From Erodium maritimum (Eukaryota > Streptophyta > Magnoliopsida > Geraniales > Geraniaceae), in the NCBI GenBank assembly GCA_963921825.1, contig OY997593.1:53800039-53864038 (forward strand): a stretch of DNA of 64,000 nucleotides, read 5' to 3'. Positions 10,344 through 22,800 of this stretch are shown in pieces. Both the position numbers and the translations under genes were made by a program. The notes under the pieces were generated by a model, which saw only the letters and a list, made by a program, of their open reading frames with translations, was not told where the DNA came from and did no database searches. Every line of letters begins with the position of its first letter. The stretch's first letter is position 1.

Positions 10344-13300
10344 GCAGGCAAGCCTCGTCAGGCACCTCCCGGCCGACCACGACAGGCACAACAGTAGAGA
10401 GCTCCGCGTCAGGCGGCGGGAGCGGTAGCCCCGAGACACTAGGCTAGGCCCCTGCAGCAGGTGGCACTACCACCACCACCACCGAGAGGAGGACCACCGG
10501 CACGGAAGGGTCGAGTTTATGCAGTTGCAGATGCTAGGGCTGAGAGGCAATATGCCGGCCATGAGGCCATACAGGGTACGTCTTTATTGTTTCATTCGTG
10601 GGCATCTTTTTTGTTCGATACGGGTGCATCCCATTCGTTTATCTCTACTTCTTTTTCTCGTTCTTTGGGTTTGGTGACGGAGCCCCTTAGTAGACCCTTG
10701 TGTCTTGAGACCCTAGTTACGGGGGAGGTGGTGTTGGATACTATTTGTCAAGATTGTGAGGTTCGAGTGGCAGATTTCCCATTCTTGGGTGACCTCCTCA
10801 TCCTGGAGATAACCGCTTTCGACGTGATCTTAGGGATGGACTGGCTTACGAGATATCGGGCGACGATCGATTGCTTTCGACGTCAGGTGACCGTGCGATC
10901 TAGTGATAGAGTCATCACTTGTGTTTTGGGTAGCAAGAGCGGAGTCCTTCTATCCGCCTTGACTACTGGAGTGGAGGCCGAGGTGGTGCAGAGTGGCAGA
11001 GACTTACCGAGAGTAGTGTGTGAGTTCCCGAACGTGTTTCCGGAGGAGTTATCAGGTTTACCGCCGGCGCGAGAGATAGAGTTCCGGATCGACTTGATCC
11101 TAGGCACCGCGCCAATCTCGATGACACCTTATCGATTTGCGCCAGCTGAGTTGGTCGAGTTGAAGCGCCAACTCGAAGAGCTACAGGAGAAGGGCTTCAT
11201 CCGCCCTAGTGTTTCACCGTGGGGAGCACCCGCCCTCTTCGTGAAGAAGAAGGGTGGCGCTTTGAGGATGTGCATCGACTACCGGAAGCTAAACCGGGTG
11301 ACGGTGAAGAACCGCTACCCGATGCCAAGGATCGATGACCTGTTCGATCAACTGAGAGGAGCGACATGTTTCTCCAAGATTGATCTAAGATCAGGCTACT
11401 ACCAGTTGAGAGTCCGAAAGGAGGATGTGGAGAAGACTACATTCCGAACACGGTACAGACACTTTGAGTTTCTAGTGATGCCGTTTGGGTTGACTAACGT
11501 GCCAGCAGCCTTCATGGATTTGATGAATAGCATTTTCAGACCGTAATTGGACCAGTTTGTCGTAGTTTTCGTTGACGACATCTTGATTTACTCGCCTAGT
11601 GAAGAGGCACATGAGGAGCACTTGAGAGTGGTTTTGACCTTGTTACGTAACCACCAGCTGTATGGGAACCTAGAGAAGTGCGAGTTCTGGCTCGCAGAGG
11701 TGAAATTCCTTGGACATGTGGTGTCTCGAGATGGTATCTTAGTCGACCCAACGAAGGTCGATGCAGTTTCGAAGTGGGCAAGGCCCAAGAACGTGTTTGA
11801 GATTCGTAGCTTTCTGGGGTTGACCGGTTATTATCGACGCTTTGTTCAGGACTTCTCACATTTGGCTGCACCTATGACAACATTGACTCGTAAGGGAGCG
11901 GGTTTCCTTTGGACTAGTGAGTATGAGCACTCTTTCTCAGAGCTAAAGGCTCGCTTGACTACCGCTCCAGTGTTGATTGTTCCGGAGCGAGGAGTGGGCT
12001 ATGATGTTTACTGTGACGCCTAAGGCGAGGGACTTGGTTGTGTTTTGATGCAGTCCGGGAAGGTAGTTGCCTATGACTCAAGACAATTGAAGGTGCACGA
12101 GCGCAACTACCCGACCCATGACCTCGAGCTAGCAGCAGTGGTCTTTGCATTGAAGAGTTGGAGACACTATCTGTATGGTGAGCTGTTTAGGGTGTTCTCG
12201 GACCACAAGAGCCTCAAGTATATTTTCTCTCAGCGCGACCTGAACATGCGCCAAAGGCGATGGATGGAGTTATTTGAGGAGTATGACTTCGAGCTGCTCT
12301 ATCATCCGGGCAAAGGGAATGTCGTCGCGGATGCTCTGAGCAGAAAGTCGACTCATTGCGTGGCCAGCATGGCAGTACGAGAGTGGAACATGCTAGAGGA
12401 GTTGAGCTCTTTCAGACTTGAGCTTGAGGAGATCACGGATGGTATGGCTTTATGTGCATTGGTGGCTCAGCCCACATTGGTTACTCGGGTAGTAGAGGCA
12501 GAGGTCGAGGATGCTGAGGCGATGGGGATTCGTGAGAGACTGGCAGGCGGTGAAAAGATCGATGATTGGGAGTTGAGTGCATATCAGGGTCTTCGTTTTA
12601 GAGGACGGTTGTTTGTACCCTGAGGATGTAGGGACACCGTGTTGAGAGAGTGTCACCACTCCTGGCTTGCAGTGCACCCCGGTGGCACTAAGATGTATAG
12701 AGACATCCGACGACAGTTCTGGTGGAGGGGGATACGCAGGGCAGTCGCGGTTTTTGTTTCAAGGTGCCTTACCTGTCAGCAGGTGAAGGCGGAGCATCAG
12801 CGTCCCGCTGGCTTACTACAACCTTTACCGGTCTCCGAGTGGAAGTGGGAACATGTGACTATGGATTTTGTTTGTGGATTACCGAGGTCGTCGAAGGGAC
12901 ATGATGCTATTTGGGTTGTGGTTGATCGACTAACCAAGTTGGCGTTCTTTCTGGCGATGAGAATGACTGACACTGTGGACATGTTGAGTCGGTTATACAT
13001 CAGGGAGATTATTCGTCTTCATGGACTACCGGTATCAGTGGTATCTGATAGGGACCCTCGTTTCACATCCAGATTCTGGAAGAGTCTACAGAAGGCTTTG
13101 GGGACTGAGGTACTGTTGAGTACAACTTATCATCCTAAGACAGATGGACAGTCAGAGCGCACTATTTAGATTTTAGAGGACATGCTTCGAGCTTGTGTGC
13201 TTGACTTTCAGGGATCATGGTAGGATCATCTACCTTTAGCAGAGTTCGCCTACAACAACAGTTATCAGTCCAGCATTGGGATGGCACCATTTGAGGCTTT

Positions 13301-13782
13301 GTACGATAGACCGTGTAGGTCGCCAGTGTGTTGGGCAGAGGTAGGGGAACAGAGCATACTTGGTCCCGATATGGTCAGAGAGACGACATAGAAGGTCACA
13401 TTGATCAGAGAGCGGTTGAAGACCGCACAGAGTCGTCAGAAGAGCTATGCAGACTGACGTCGTAGGCCGCTTGAGTTCTCGGTCGGAGACCATGTATTTC
13501 TGAGGGTGAGCCCGAAGAAGGGCCTACTGCGGTTCAACTGCGGTGGAGGAAAGCTATCCCCGCGATTCATTGGACCATTTGAGGTCTTAGAGAGGATTGG
13601 AGTTGTAGCTCATCGGTTAGCCTTGCCACCGCAGCTTGGGAACGTGCATAACGTTTTCCATGTGTCCCAACTGAGGAAGTACACGACAGATCCCTCGCAT
13701 GTTATCGAGTGGGCGGACATTGAGGTAGCATATGATGTCTCTTATGGGGAGCAGCCCATCAGGATTGTGGATACGAGAGAGA
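10344..13782 (+). pseudogene. pol: Chromovirus pol: PR-RT-RH-IN (broken)
   Basis: Frame 3 encodes, in order: aspartic protease (DTG at 10617-10625); reverse transcriptase ([24 protein letters not shown], catalytic FVDD at 11568-11579); RNase H (YDVYCDA near 12003-12020, [14 protein letters not shown]); and integrase with an HHCC-like region around 12651-12780. The integrase triad is Asp 12864-12866, Asp 13047-13049 and Glu 13155-13157, the last two separated by 35 residues as in the D-D35-E family. The C-terminal HVSQLRKY region leads toward where a chromodomain would lie, but the frame runs into LTR sequence after 13782, so any chromodomain end is lost. Premature stops are at 10395, 10440, 11544, 12021, 12621, 13167, 13221, 13389 and 13455. 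No frameshift is seen within the PR-IN domains, so decay is by point mutation. Confidence 0.92.
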
Positions 13783-15808
13783 AGGTTGAAGAAGGGCGGA
13801 ACTGCCCTGGAGCGTCACAGATCCGTGACGGATCCCGTGACGGCACACGTCACGGCTCCGTGACGTCTTCCGTGAGGGTCGGTGTCACGGCTCCGTGACA
13901 GTGCCCGTGACCGACCAGTTCAGGAGGTTTTTGAAGGTTTTTTTTCCACCGTTTTGATCTTGATTTGGAGCTGAACTTTTGGAAGAATTTTGGGGACTTT
14001 TGTTACTGTTAAGTAGAGTCTAATTAGAGTTGTTTTGTGTTCAAAGACCACAAGACCTTGAAGAACGAAGATCTTGAAGAACGAAGATCTTGAAGAACGA
14101 AGACCTTGTCTGTACCAGTGTGAAGAACGGTGTGGTGACTATCGATTGTGACAACATAGTATTAAGAGGAAGACCACAAGGTAGGGAAAGTCTTAACTTC
14201 TTATTTAAACTCTTAGTATGCATGATTAGGATAATAAAATCGGAAAGGTCCTAGAATTGCCTATAGGATGCGAATAACTAGAATAATCGTATTTCAATTA
14301 CTAATAAATGGATGAGTCTAGTATGCATGCTTAGGATGATAATGATTAGTGAAGCTTGCTTTCAATACTTGGGAATTGATTTACTGGTAGAGAGGCTGTG
14401 AAGAGCTCTCGGATTAGTTGTGTGTTAGGTTCACATGCTTGGTTGCTAGTTATTAGGATAATATAAGAGTCTAATGAAACTAGTTTAGCTTGTATGATTG
14501 AATGCTTAATTGATCGCTCACATGATGGTTGATTGGTTGAATACTTAATTGGTTGATTGAGCGTTTGTGTTGATATAATTGTTGACTGAACGGATGATCG
14601 AGTATGACTGGTTGTGCCACGGGGTACAATCAGGTGATCGATGTACCGCTGGTTCGTGACAGGTAAGTATAAGGTAAGTGTGGTGTGTTATTGGATGTTT
14701 TTGCTGTGATGAAAGTATGTTTCGATGAGTGTTGATTGGTGGCTAAGTTATGGTGTGTTTCCTTTATTCATGTTCTTGAATGGTTGTTGATTGGTTCGGT
14801 ACTACACCGGGGGGGGGGGGGGGGGGGGGGGTAATCCGGTGCCGTGGTAAAGGTGGAGTTTGATAGATACAGTGAGATATTGGTTGAGTATTAGAGCCTG
14901 AGGGCATTGATTACTGGATATTACGGGTATGGATTATTGGCAGATCCTGCGGGATATTTATTGATTATCGGCAGATCCTGCGGGATATGGATTGATTATG
15001 AGCAGATCCTGCGGGATATTAATTGGATTACTTCTTGAGAGATTGTTACTGAGGTTTCACCTAAGGACGTGCGTCCCAGTGGAGCACTACCTTGGTTCCC
15101 TATGACATATGGTCCTTTGGAGGCATTTCTGGGAATCCTGATGATAAGCGCCCATTTTGGATTGTTTCCGGTGCCCCGACGCATGTGCTTCCTCTGGACC
15201 GAGGGAAAATCTGATATGACATGGGTACTCTGGTGGATCGGAATTATGGGAACCGAAGTGATCCCAGAATCTATCCATGGATCGGAGGCTTGAGAAAGCA
15301 AGTGGTTGGCATGATATTAATTACTCCCATTTTACTCTTATCGATTCGTTATAGAACTTTTTATGAACTCTTTTAAGTTACTGTTATCTTTAAGAGTGTG
15401 ACATTGTTATGATTATATATTTTATTCATTAGTGCTACATTGTTAACCGTATTATCATGCTATTTGTTTATCCTTTTAAACAGTTTAAGTATTGATCTAA
15501 AGGTGGCTCATCCCCTTTGTTTCTCTTACTGTTTTACAGGAGTACCAGATGTCTAGAGTGTGCGAGGCTTGAGAGCTTCATCTCATTTTGGGATTTGTCT
15601 TAGATTTGTGTTGTTCTTTCCTGTTAAACCTTTTATATCTTACTTTGTATATCGAGCTGTGACTCATTGAGGATTTCGAACATTTACTTATATCGATTTT
15701 GATGGAGTTTTTATGAGATTCGAGTATTTTATCAATCGTTTATTACTTAATTTATTTTAATTCGGGTCACGTCTCGAGTCTGGTCAAAACCGGATTTGGG
15801 GCGTGACA
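13783..15808 (+). repeat. 5'-truncated 3' LTR of chromovirus
   Basis: Homologous to the 5' LTR from 5791 onward, so the first 945 bp and the polypurine tract are absent. The junction lies at the shared word AGGTTGAAGAAGG. Compared with the 5' LTR it has an 18-bp unit around GAAGATCTTGAAGAACGA repeated near 14055-14105, a run of 23 G at 14809-14831, and a deletion of about 30 bp near 15507 that removes the first half of the TGAGC-GCTCA dyad. Otherwise the two copies look very similar by eye. The right end is intact (GCGTGACA followed by target site CCACT). Confidence 0.9.
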
Positions 15809-18150
15809 CCACTTCCACATTACATCTAGTGTGACAGTGTTGTTGGCCGACCACCCATTGGACCACAAACTCCTCATTGATCGAGGCGAGGGTGCTTGTA
15901 GCCCCCCCACTAATCGAGATGCCCCCTTAGAGCGCCTACAACCCTCTTACTCCAGGTCTTAATCCACCCTCGATGGTCGCTTCTACTGTATTGAAAGAAA
16001 GGATGTGGTTAAATTCCATGTGGAACCCAAAAAATCCTCCGCCAAACTCCTCGGGAAAGAATGAGGGTGACCTCTGGGAGGAGAAAGATGAGTCTGAGGG
16101 CCTCTTCCTCTAAGTGGGGTTCCCCTGGTGAGCCCGTCCAATTCCTCGTGACAAGAAATGATTGGTCTCGTGCCTTCGGGTCCTAAGGGCGGATGATTAT
16201 GTTTGAAAGAAGAAAGTCAAGCTCAATTCATTATGAAGGTCTCCTCTACCACGAGTATCCTTTTCCCCCCCGTTTCCCTGGTCTTGACGCCACCGGGGTA
16301 AAGTTAGGGGTCAGTTTCCTAGAGGACACACCCAAGTAAGCCCAGTTTGTGCCTGGTGCTCCTCTCCCTTGACGGGCCCGAGAGCCGGACGATCTTGGTC
16401 TGCCAAGGAAGGAAGAGAAGGGCCTCTATTTCCCTATCCAAAAGACATGCCGATAGCAAGTGTCCCACGCAACTGCACCCGAAGCAATGATCTGGATGTC
16501 ATTCATATGATATATGAAGAAGGGTCTGTACATGAGACTCTATGGGTCTAAACCATATATGGCTCTACAATGGTAGGCGGATGTCCACCTGGATCCCGAT
16601 CCTCATAAAATCACCCCAGTACATGTTATCTGCGTCGTCTTAAACCGCAAAACGAACCCCAATCGCACTTCCCAACCGAAATCGACTCCTCTATTCCAGG
16701 CTCCTACCAGAAGGTTAAAGACTCAGGGCCAAACTGAGAAGTGGGTAAACACTATGTCTCGGGGCCTCATGTAGGGCCTCATCTATGCGAAAAGCACGAG
16801 AGGCCATCTGAACGCCCAAGGTTCCCTGACCATAACTCTTGCCCTCTCCTTTGATGTTCGAAAGAAAACCCCCACAAACCCATCCTCTATGGGATGGACT
16901 TCCACATTTGGGAGCCGTCAAAGGTCGTAGAGTCAGCCAACCAGAGTTTTCCAGAAGAATGTCTTAGTGGACATTACCCTAATTGCCAAAGTATAAGAAA
17001 AGTTTGCCTCATTCCACAAATCTTCGATGAATGAACCACTATCTCCTTGATGTTGATGCCCCCTAAACGCGAGCTCACCTCTCCCATATCCGAATCTCCC
17101 TCCCAACGGGGGTCCTTCTTTAAGTATAATGTTATGATTGCATCCTTCCCAGCCTCATACCTCTCTGACATGGTTCATGGACAGGGAAAGGCCCCCGACT
17201 TTCATTGCACTGGATAAAGCCCGTCTTGTATTGGTCAGGCACTCGGTGGGTTCCACGACCCAACCTACCTTTGATTGTCTCATCATTCAGGCCCATCGGG
17301 CCTTTTCCCTTTCCTCCAATAGTAGGGCCAGCCTGTCCTGACCCACAATTCCCCATGGGCTTCCTTACTAGTTCTGGAACCCTTGGGAGCTGTCCGAGCA
17401 CAAGCACCGCCATCTTGGAGTCGTCCCTATAGCGACCATCTCTTCTCCGACCATCTTCGTTTCGATCTCTTCTTCCTACTACGACTCCATTGGGGAAAGA
17501 TCCTTGTTGTACCCGCTCCGTCCGAACTGAAACTCTGGGAAGCCATCCCCTCCGCCAGCCATCAGTTCCGTATCTCCTACATCCAACACCTCATCCCCCT
17601 ATCGAGCCATAGCCACAGTTAAAATCTCATTGCCCCTCGAGCCCGCCCATCTAGTAACGCGATTCAGGCGAGGAATGGAGACGAACCCGAGAAGAGGAGC
17701 CTGACAGAGAGGACGAAGGTCGTGTCTTTCGAAGTTGTCGGGGTCGTGGTCCTATCGGCGGGGTTCTTCGGACGATACCCCTCGATCTGTCCAGGAAAGC
17801 TCCCTAGTGCATTCGGCCGCCTCCCGCCCGTGAAACAATAGAGGGGCCATGTCCCATCGTTGTCTAGGCGGATAACACAAAACTGCCCTCTCTGTTGCTG
17901 CGACACTGGCGCGAGGTGGAGACATAGAGCGAGGGGGAGAGGTCACGTCGCATGCAGTCGGAGCGAGGGGGAGAGGTCACGTCACCAGCCATTTCCATTA
18001 CTGTCCCATACCTTGTCGCCGCTTGGTCGCTGAATGTCATCGTCGCCCTCCGAAGAAAAAATACGAACCCTAGTTCTCAAAGAGATGAGAGAGGAGGCGA
18101 GCACTTGCGGGAAGTATCAATAACAATATTGTTTTTACTACAAAGGATAG
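15809..18150. other. Continuation of the pre-insertion locus, largely decayed
   Basis: C-rich on the plus strand with no intact gene on either strand. Minus-strand pieces read like fragments of a retroelement ORF1/gag-like protein (see the zinc-knuckle feature). From 18180 the sequence becomes AT-rich intergenic DNA. Confidence 0.45.
16440..16920 (-). pseudogene. DUF4283/zinc-knuckle retroelement protein relic
   Basis: On the minus strand, codons at 16486-16445 spell CFGCSCVGHLLSAC, an exact CX2CX4HX4C zinc knuckle. It is preceded by HISYE, a stop, HPDH, which resembles the YEWxPxxC lead-in to knuckles in plant DUF4283 proteins (LINE ORF1-like or domesticated). Upstream minus-strand phrases such as RIGIQVDIRLPL also resemble that family's VEVDxxKPL segment. 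The frame is broken by several stops and shifts, so it is a pseudogene. The family call is by motif memory only and could be wrong. Confidence 0.4.
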
Positions 18151-18179
18151 TGCTCCCATTTAAAAGGTAAGGTGTTGGC

Positions 18180-19688
18180 GTAGATCCAATCCGAAATAGT
18201 AAAACCCATCTTCCGTCCCGGCCCACCCTTAACCTTTCTTCGTACATTACGTATTGAAATGTGGACATAAATAATGGGAATATGAGTTGTCTAAACAAAA
18301 GAATAATACATAGTAAGTCATATATTGGATTACTCTATAGTCTCCCAATTTTGTAATAAACCTTTTCAAAAAAGCAACACAATCATTGGATCCAGTATTA
18401 CTCAAATGGAGAGTCCCCTAAAATAGACTAATTTCTGATGAAATGAATTAAAACAGAATTTCAAACATCTTATTAAGAAAACTTTAATGACGTTAATCAG
18501 AAGAAGGTGAACAATAAATTTCTTTGATATTTTAACAAATATAAGGAGGTTGACCACCATTATCAAACGAATTAACAAGTTACAATAGATCAGCAAACTG
18601 GACTGTGTATGCTTGGTTACTGGACAAGTATCCACGTGTACTAGTGGCTAAAGTTGGAGCATGACAGACTTTTTTTTTGTTCTGGTAATTGACTCCACGT
18701 GGCGCGCACATGATCTTTATACACACTCATCCCTCACTCAATATAGAAAAGACTCTCCACTTATTCGACACCAACACTCCATTTTTTCTTTTTAAAACAA
18801 TTAACTCATATTTAAAATTGTATTGTACGACTATAATTCATAAGGTTACTTTTAAAATGTCAAGTTTTTTTTTCTTGAGTTTTACCATTAGTTCATTTGC
18901 TATTATAATTCTAGTCCTGTTATATGTTTAGTTGAGATCAAACAAACGTGTTTTTTCTTTCAAAACAATAATATCACAACACCTATTAAAGAAAAATAAT
19001 GTAATTTTACCTAATTTTCTCTGATTTGTTTTAACAAATTTATACACCAAAACCAAATGAATCTATGAAACGACAATTCAACTACGTCACACTTCACATT
19101 ATTAGCATGAATGAATAGAATAAGAATGCTTATTTTTCTCTTTCCCATACAAAATGATTATTTATGCCAATAACATGATCATAAAAGGCTGGAAGAAGTA
19201 TACTGTGATTTCATCTCTTCCAAAATTTAAATACATTGTTTTTGTTTTTAAGATATTAAAATATATCCTTTATAATTAAACACAGATGTCAACACATTAT
19301 AACACTTACAATATTTGGGAAAAAATGATTTTTATCCAGATATAAAAAATCAAAGATATATAGTATTAACATTAAAATAATTTTTAATTTAGATCTTACT
19401 GCAGTTCAATTACAATATTTTTTTGTATTGAAAAATTCTTAAATGGAATAAAACTCCATAAGCAAAAATTATGAGCGAGTAAATAGAAATGGGAAGAAAG
19501 AAAAAAGACTACCTCCCAGGAAAATGCTTTTATTTTTACGGATACAAAATACTGAGGATAGAGATAAAAAAGTAATTAAAATGAAAAATAATTAAAACAA
19601 ATAAAGGTAGCCGACGTGTCAGTCCATGAGTGGACAGATCCAGTGGGGTGCACCGGTTATTAGTAGAACACGGAATCATTCAGGCGAG
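18180..19688. other. AT-rich intergenic and upstream region of the NRAMP gene
   Basis: Strongly AT-rich with poly-T and poly-A tracts and no gene-like ORF. No transposon ends were recognised. The last few hundred bases presumably hold the NRAMP promoter. Confidence 0.5.
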
Positions 19689-19698
19689 TATATAAATA
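19689..19698 (+). promoter_or_regulatory. TATA box of the NRAMP gene
   Basis: TATATAAATA lies 169 bases upstream of the start codon of the metal transporter. This fits a transcription start near 19720-19730 and a 5' UTR of about 140 bases that contains no ATG before 19867. Confidence 0.65.
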
Positions 19699-19866
19699 AG
19701 GGCAGGCAGAGAGTAGTACCCAATTCCATCCACCTCGCCTCGACGTCGTCACCTATTCGTACTGATTACTGTCCCCTTCGCCGGCGACGGGAACCCAATT
19801 CCCTCCTATCTCAACTGTATTGAGATTCCGGCGAATCCAGACCTCTATACTCCGGAGGACCCTTCA

Positions 19867-22800
19867 ATGAACTTCCAATCGCGAGTTGATGAGTCCAAAG
19901 GAGACGATAAAGACGAAGAGGCCAATCGCCTATTGCCTTCCAAATTGCCCTCCTCGTCCGAAGAAGACGAGGAGGAGGTGGCGTTCGAGGCGCGTGATAA
20001 GATTGTCGTATTGGATGCGGATTCTGTAGACGCATCGGATGCCGACTTGGTGGCGCCGCCTTTCTCGTGGCGGAAGCTGTGGCTCTTCACGGGTCCTGGG
20101 TTCTTGATGAGCATAGCGTTTCTGGATCCGGGGAATCTGGAGGGGGATCTCCAGGCGGGAGCGATTGCCGGCTACTCGCTTCTGTGGCTGCTCTTCTGGG
20201 CCACGGCAATGGGGCTGCTGATCCAGCTACTGTCGGCGCGAATTGGGGTGGCGACCGGACGCCACCTAGCGGAGCTCTGTAGGGACGAGTACCCCAATTG
20301 GGCCAGGTTGGTGCTGTGGTTCATGGCCGAGCTTGCCCTTATTGGGGCTGATATTCAGGAGGTGATTGGTAGTGCCATCGCCATTCAGATTTTGAGTAAT
20401 GGGGTTTTGCCTATTTGGGCTGGTGTCTTGATTACGGCATCGGATTGGTAAGTATTTTATCCATATTTCTGAAATTGGGATCTTTCTTTTCTGCATTATA
20501 CAATTCTAGTATGCTAATTTTACAGTTATGGTCAATTGTGATTTGTGTTTGATTAGCAGAACTGGTCTAATTTATATATGTTTCAAAGTTTGCGTTTTTG
20601 CCGAATTAGATTTGTTTCATGCTGATTCCTGACCAATGGTAATTGATGGACTAGCTCCACATTTCTTAAGAGTCATATATAGCTTTGTTTTATGTTTTAA
20701 CTTATGGTTTGAGTAGTCAGCAATTAATGTTGCTGTTAGGTTTTAATGAATTAGGGGTAACTCTAGATCTTTACTATAATTTGAAACTTTTCTTTAGTAT
20801 TTGCTCCGTTTCTCATTCAAATGTTATTGATTCTTAGATTTAAACTCAAGGTAATGGCCAAAACATACATTGATGCATTGAAATTTTCACCAATCTGAAT
20901 AATAAAATCATGATTTTGCATCGGAACTGGAAACCTTAGTTTTCCCCTGGTTTTGGTTGTTGAATGATTGGAAAGATTTGCCTTTCCAGTTAAAATAACT
21001 TAACTGGGAATCCTTTTACTATCTATGGACTGATTTTTTTTTCTTTTCTTTTGTGCACAGCTTCATGTTTCTTCTCCTTGAGAACTATGGAGTGCGGAAA
21101 CTAGAAGCAGTTTTTGCAGTTCTAATTGGGACTATGGCTCTTACATTTGCTTGGTTGTTTGCTGACACAAAGCCTAATGGAAAAGAACTTCTACTTGGTA
21201 GAAAACTGAATTACTTATCTTCCTCTATGGAATATTATCTCATTCCAATCTCATGGCTTTAACTGTGTCACATGCCCTTTGTAGGTATTTTGGTTCCACG
21301 ACTTGGCTCAAAAACAATTCGACAGGCTGTGGGTGTTGTAGGTTGTGTCATAATGCCTCACAACGTATTTTTACATTCTGCTTTGGTTCAGTCAAGGAAT
21401 ATTGATCCCAAAAAGAAAGGCCAGGTTCAAGAGGCAATCAACTATTACTCAATTGAGTCCTCGATTGCTCTTTTTATCTCCTTCATAATCAATTTGTTTG
21501 TGACTACTGTTTTTGCGAAAGGCTTTTACGGTACAAAAGAAGCCAATAGTATAGGACTAGTAAATGCTGGGCAGTATCTTCAAGAGAAGTATGGAGGAGG
21601 CCTTTTCCCCATTCTTTATATATGGGGTATTGGGTTATTGGCAGCTGGACAGAGTAGTACAATAACTGGCACATATGCTGGACAGTTTATCATGGGGGGA
21701 TTTCTCAACCTTCGCTTGAAAAAATGGATGAGGGCCTTGATCACGAGGAGTTGTGCTATTGTGCCAACTATAATTGTGGCTATGGTTTTCAATACATCTG
21801 AGTCTTCATTGGATGTCTTGAATGAATGGCTTAATGTGCTTCAGTCTATGCAAATTCCTTTTGCCCTTATTCCCCTTCTTACCTTGGTTGCAAAGGAGCA
21901 GGTGATGGGGGTCTTTAAAATCGGGCCTGTTCTTGAGGTAAGCTGTCCATATAACCGTTATGTAGTTTTAATTGAAGATGTGTTATGTTCACTATATATG
22001 ATCATCCATTTATAATTTTTAATAATCAGACATAGTAGATTGCAGTTATTACTTGTAAAAGTTATGGTTGTGTCCTTGAACCATTTCATCCTCCATGAAT
22101 TCTACCTTTTTGTTAGTAAACAAATTGATGTGTTGGAAAAAAGCAAAACTTGTTTTTAACTGGCATGTTTTATGTTATTGGTTAACAGTATGTTATAATT
22201 TCTGCAGTCACTTCTTGTTTGTCTTGATTAAGTTGAGATGACATATGCTTTATGTTGTTGGTTAACAGTATGCTATACTTTCTGTAATCAATAGTTGTTT
22301 GTCTTGATTAAGTTGAGATTAGTCGTATGGTCCTGAACATAAGTTTCTTGCTGTGAACTATGGCCGCCATGATGATAGTCATAATTCTGTTTCGCCTAAT
22401 AGTTTGCTGCAGTATTATAGAACATGGATGGAGTACTTTGTATGAAATCACCTCCGGCATTTGTTCTAGATTGGATTCAAGGTGAAAGACATCTAAATAA
22501 AGTTCTTCTTTTCAGAGGATAAGTGGCATAGTGATTAGGTTGTCCATGATGGGTATTGGTTGATTGTGCCTATGACACTGATGCTTCATATACCCTTTTG
22601 GCTTTTATCCTCACATATGTATTGATATGGATAATTTATTGTATGCTATGTAGATTTTAGAAGTGCCTATGGCCCAATGAGAGTATTGTCTGAAGTTGCA
22701 TGTTTTTTATTTTAGTTTTTTATATATAAACATGTAAGAGTAATGGATAAAATTCTAATATTTGGTGTGTTTATGTTTGTAGAGGGTGGCATGGACAGTG

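Larger units (their letters stand above)
4846..15808 (+). mobile_element. Ty3/gypsy chromovirus, Tekay/Del-like, defective
   Basis: A 10,963-bp element starting TG and ending CA, flanked by the 5-bp duplication CCACT at 4841-4845 and 15809-15813, which shows that both outer ends are original. The order is 5' LTR, initiator-tRNA-Met primer site, ~1.26 kb leader, gag, protease, reverse transcriptase, RNase H, integrase and a truncated 3' LTR. The ~3-kb LTRs, the order with integrase last and the integrase C-terminal wording place it in the Tekay/Del chromoviruses (inference from family knowledge). It cannot make its proteins: gag and pol carry about eleven premature stops and a frameshift, and the end of pol plus the first 945 bp of the 3' LTR are missing. 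Confidence 0.93.
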
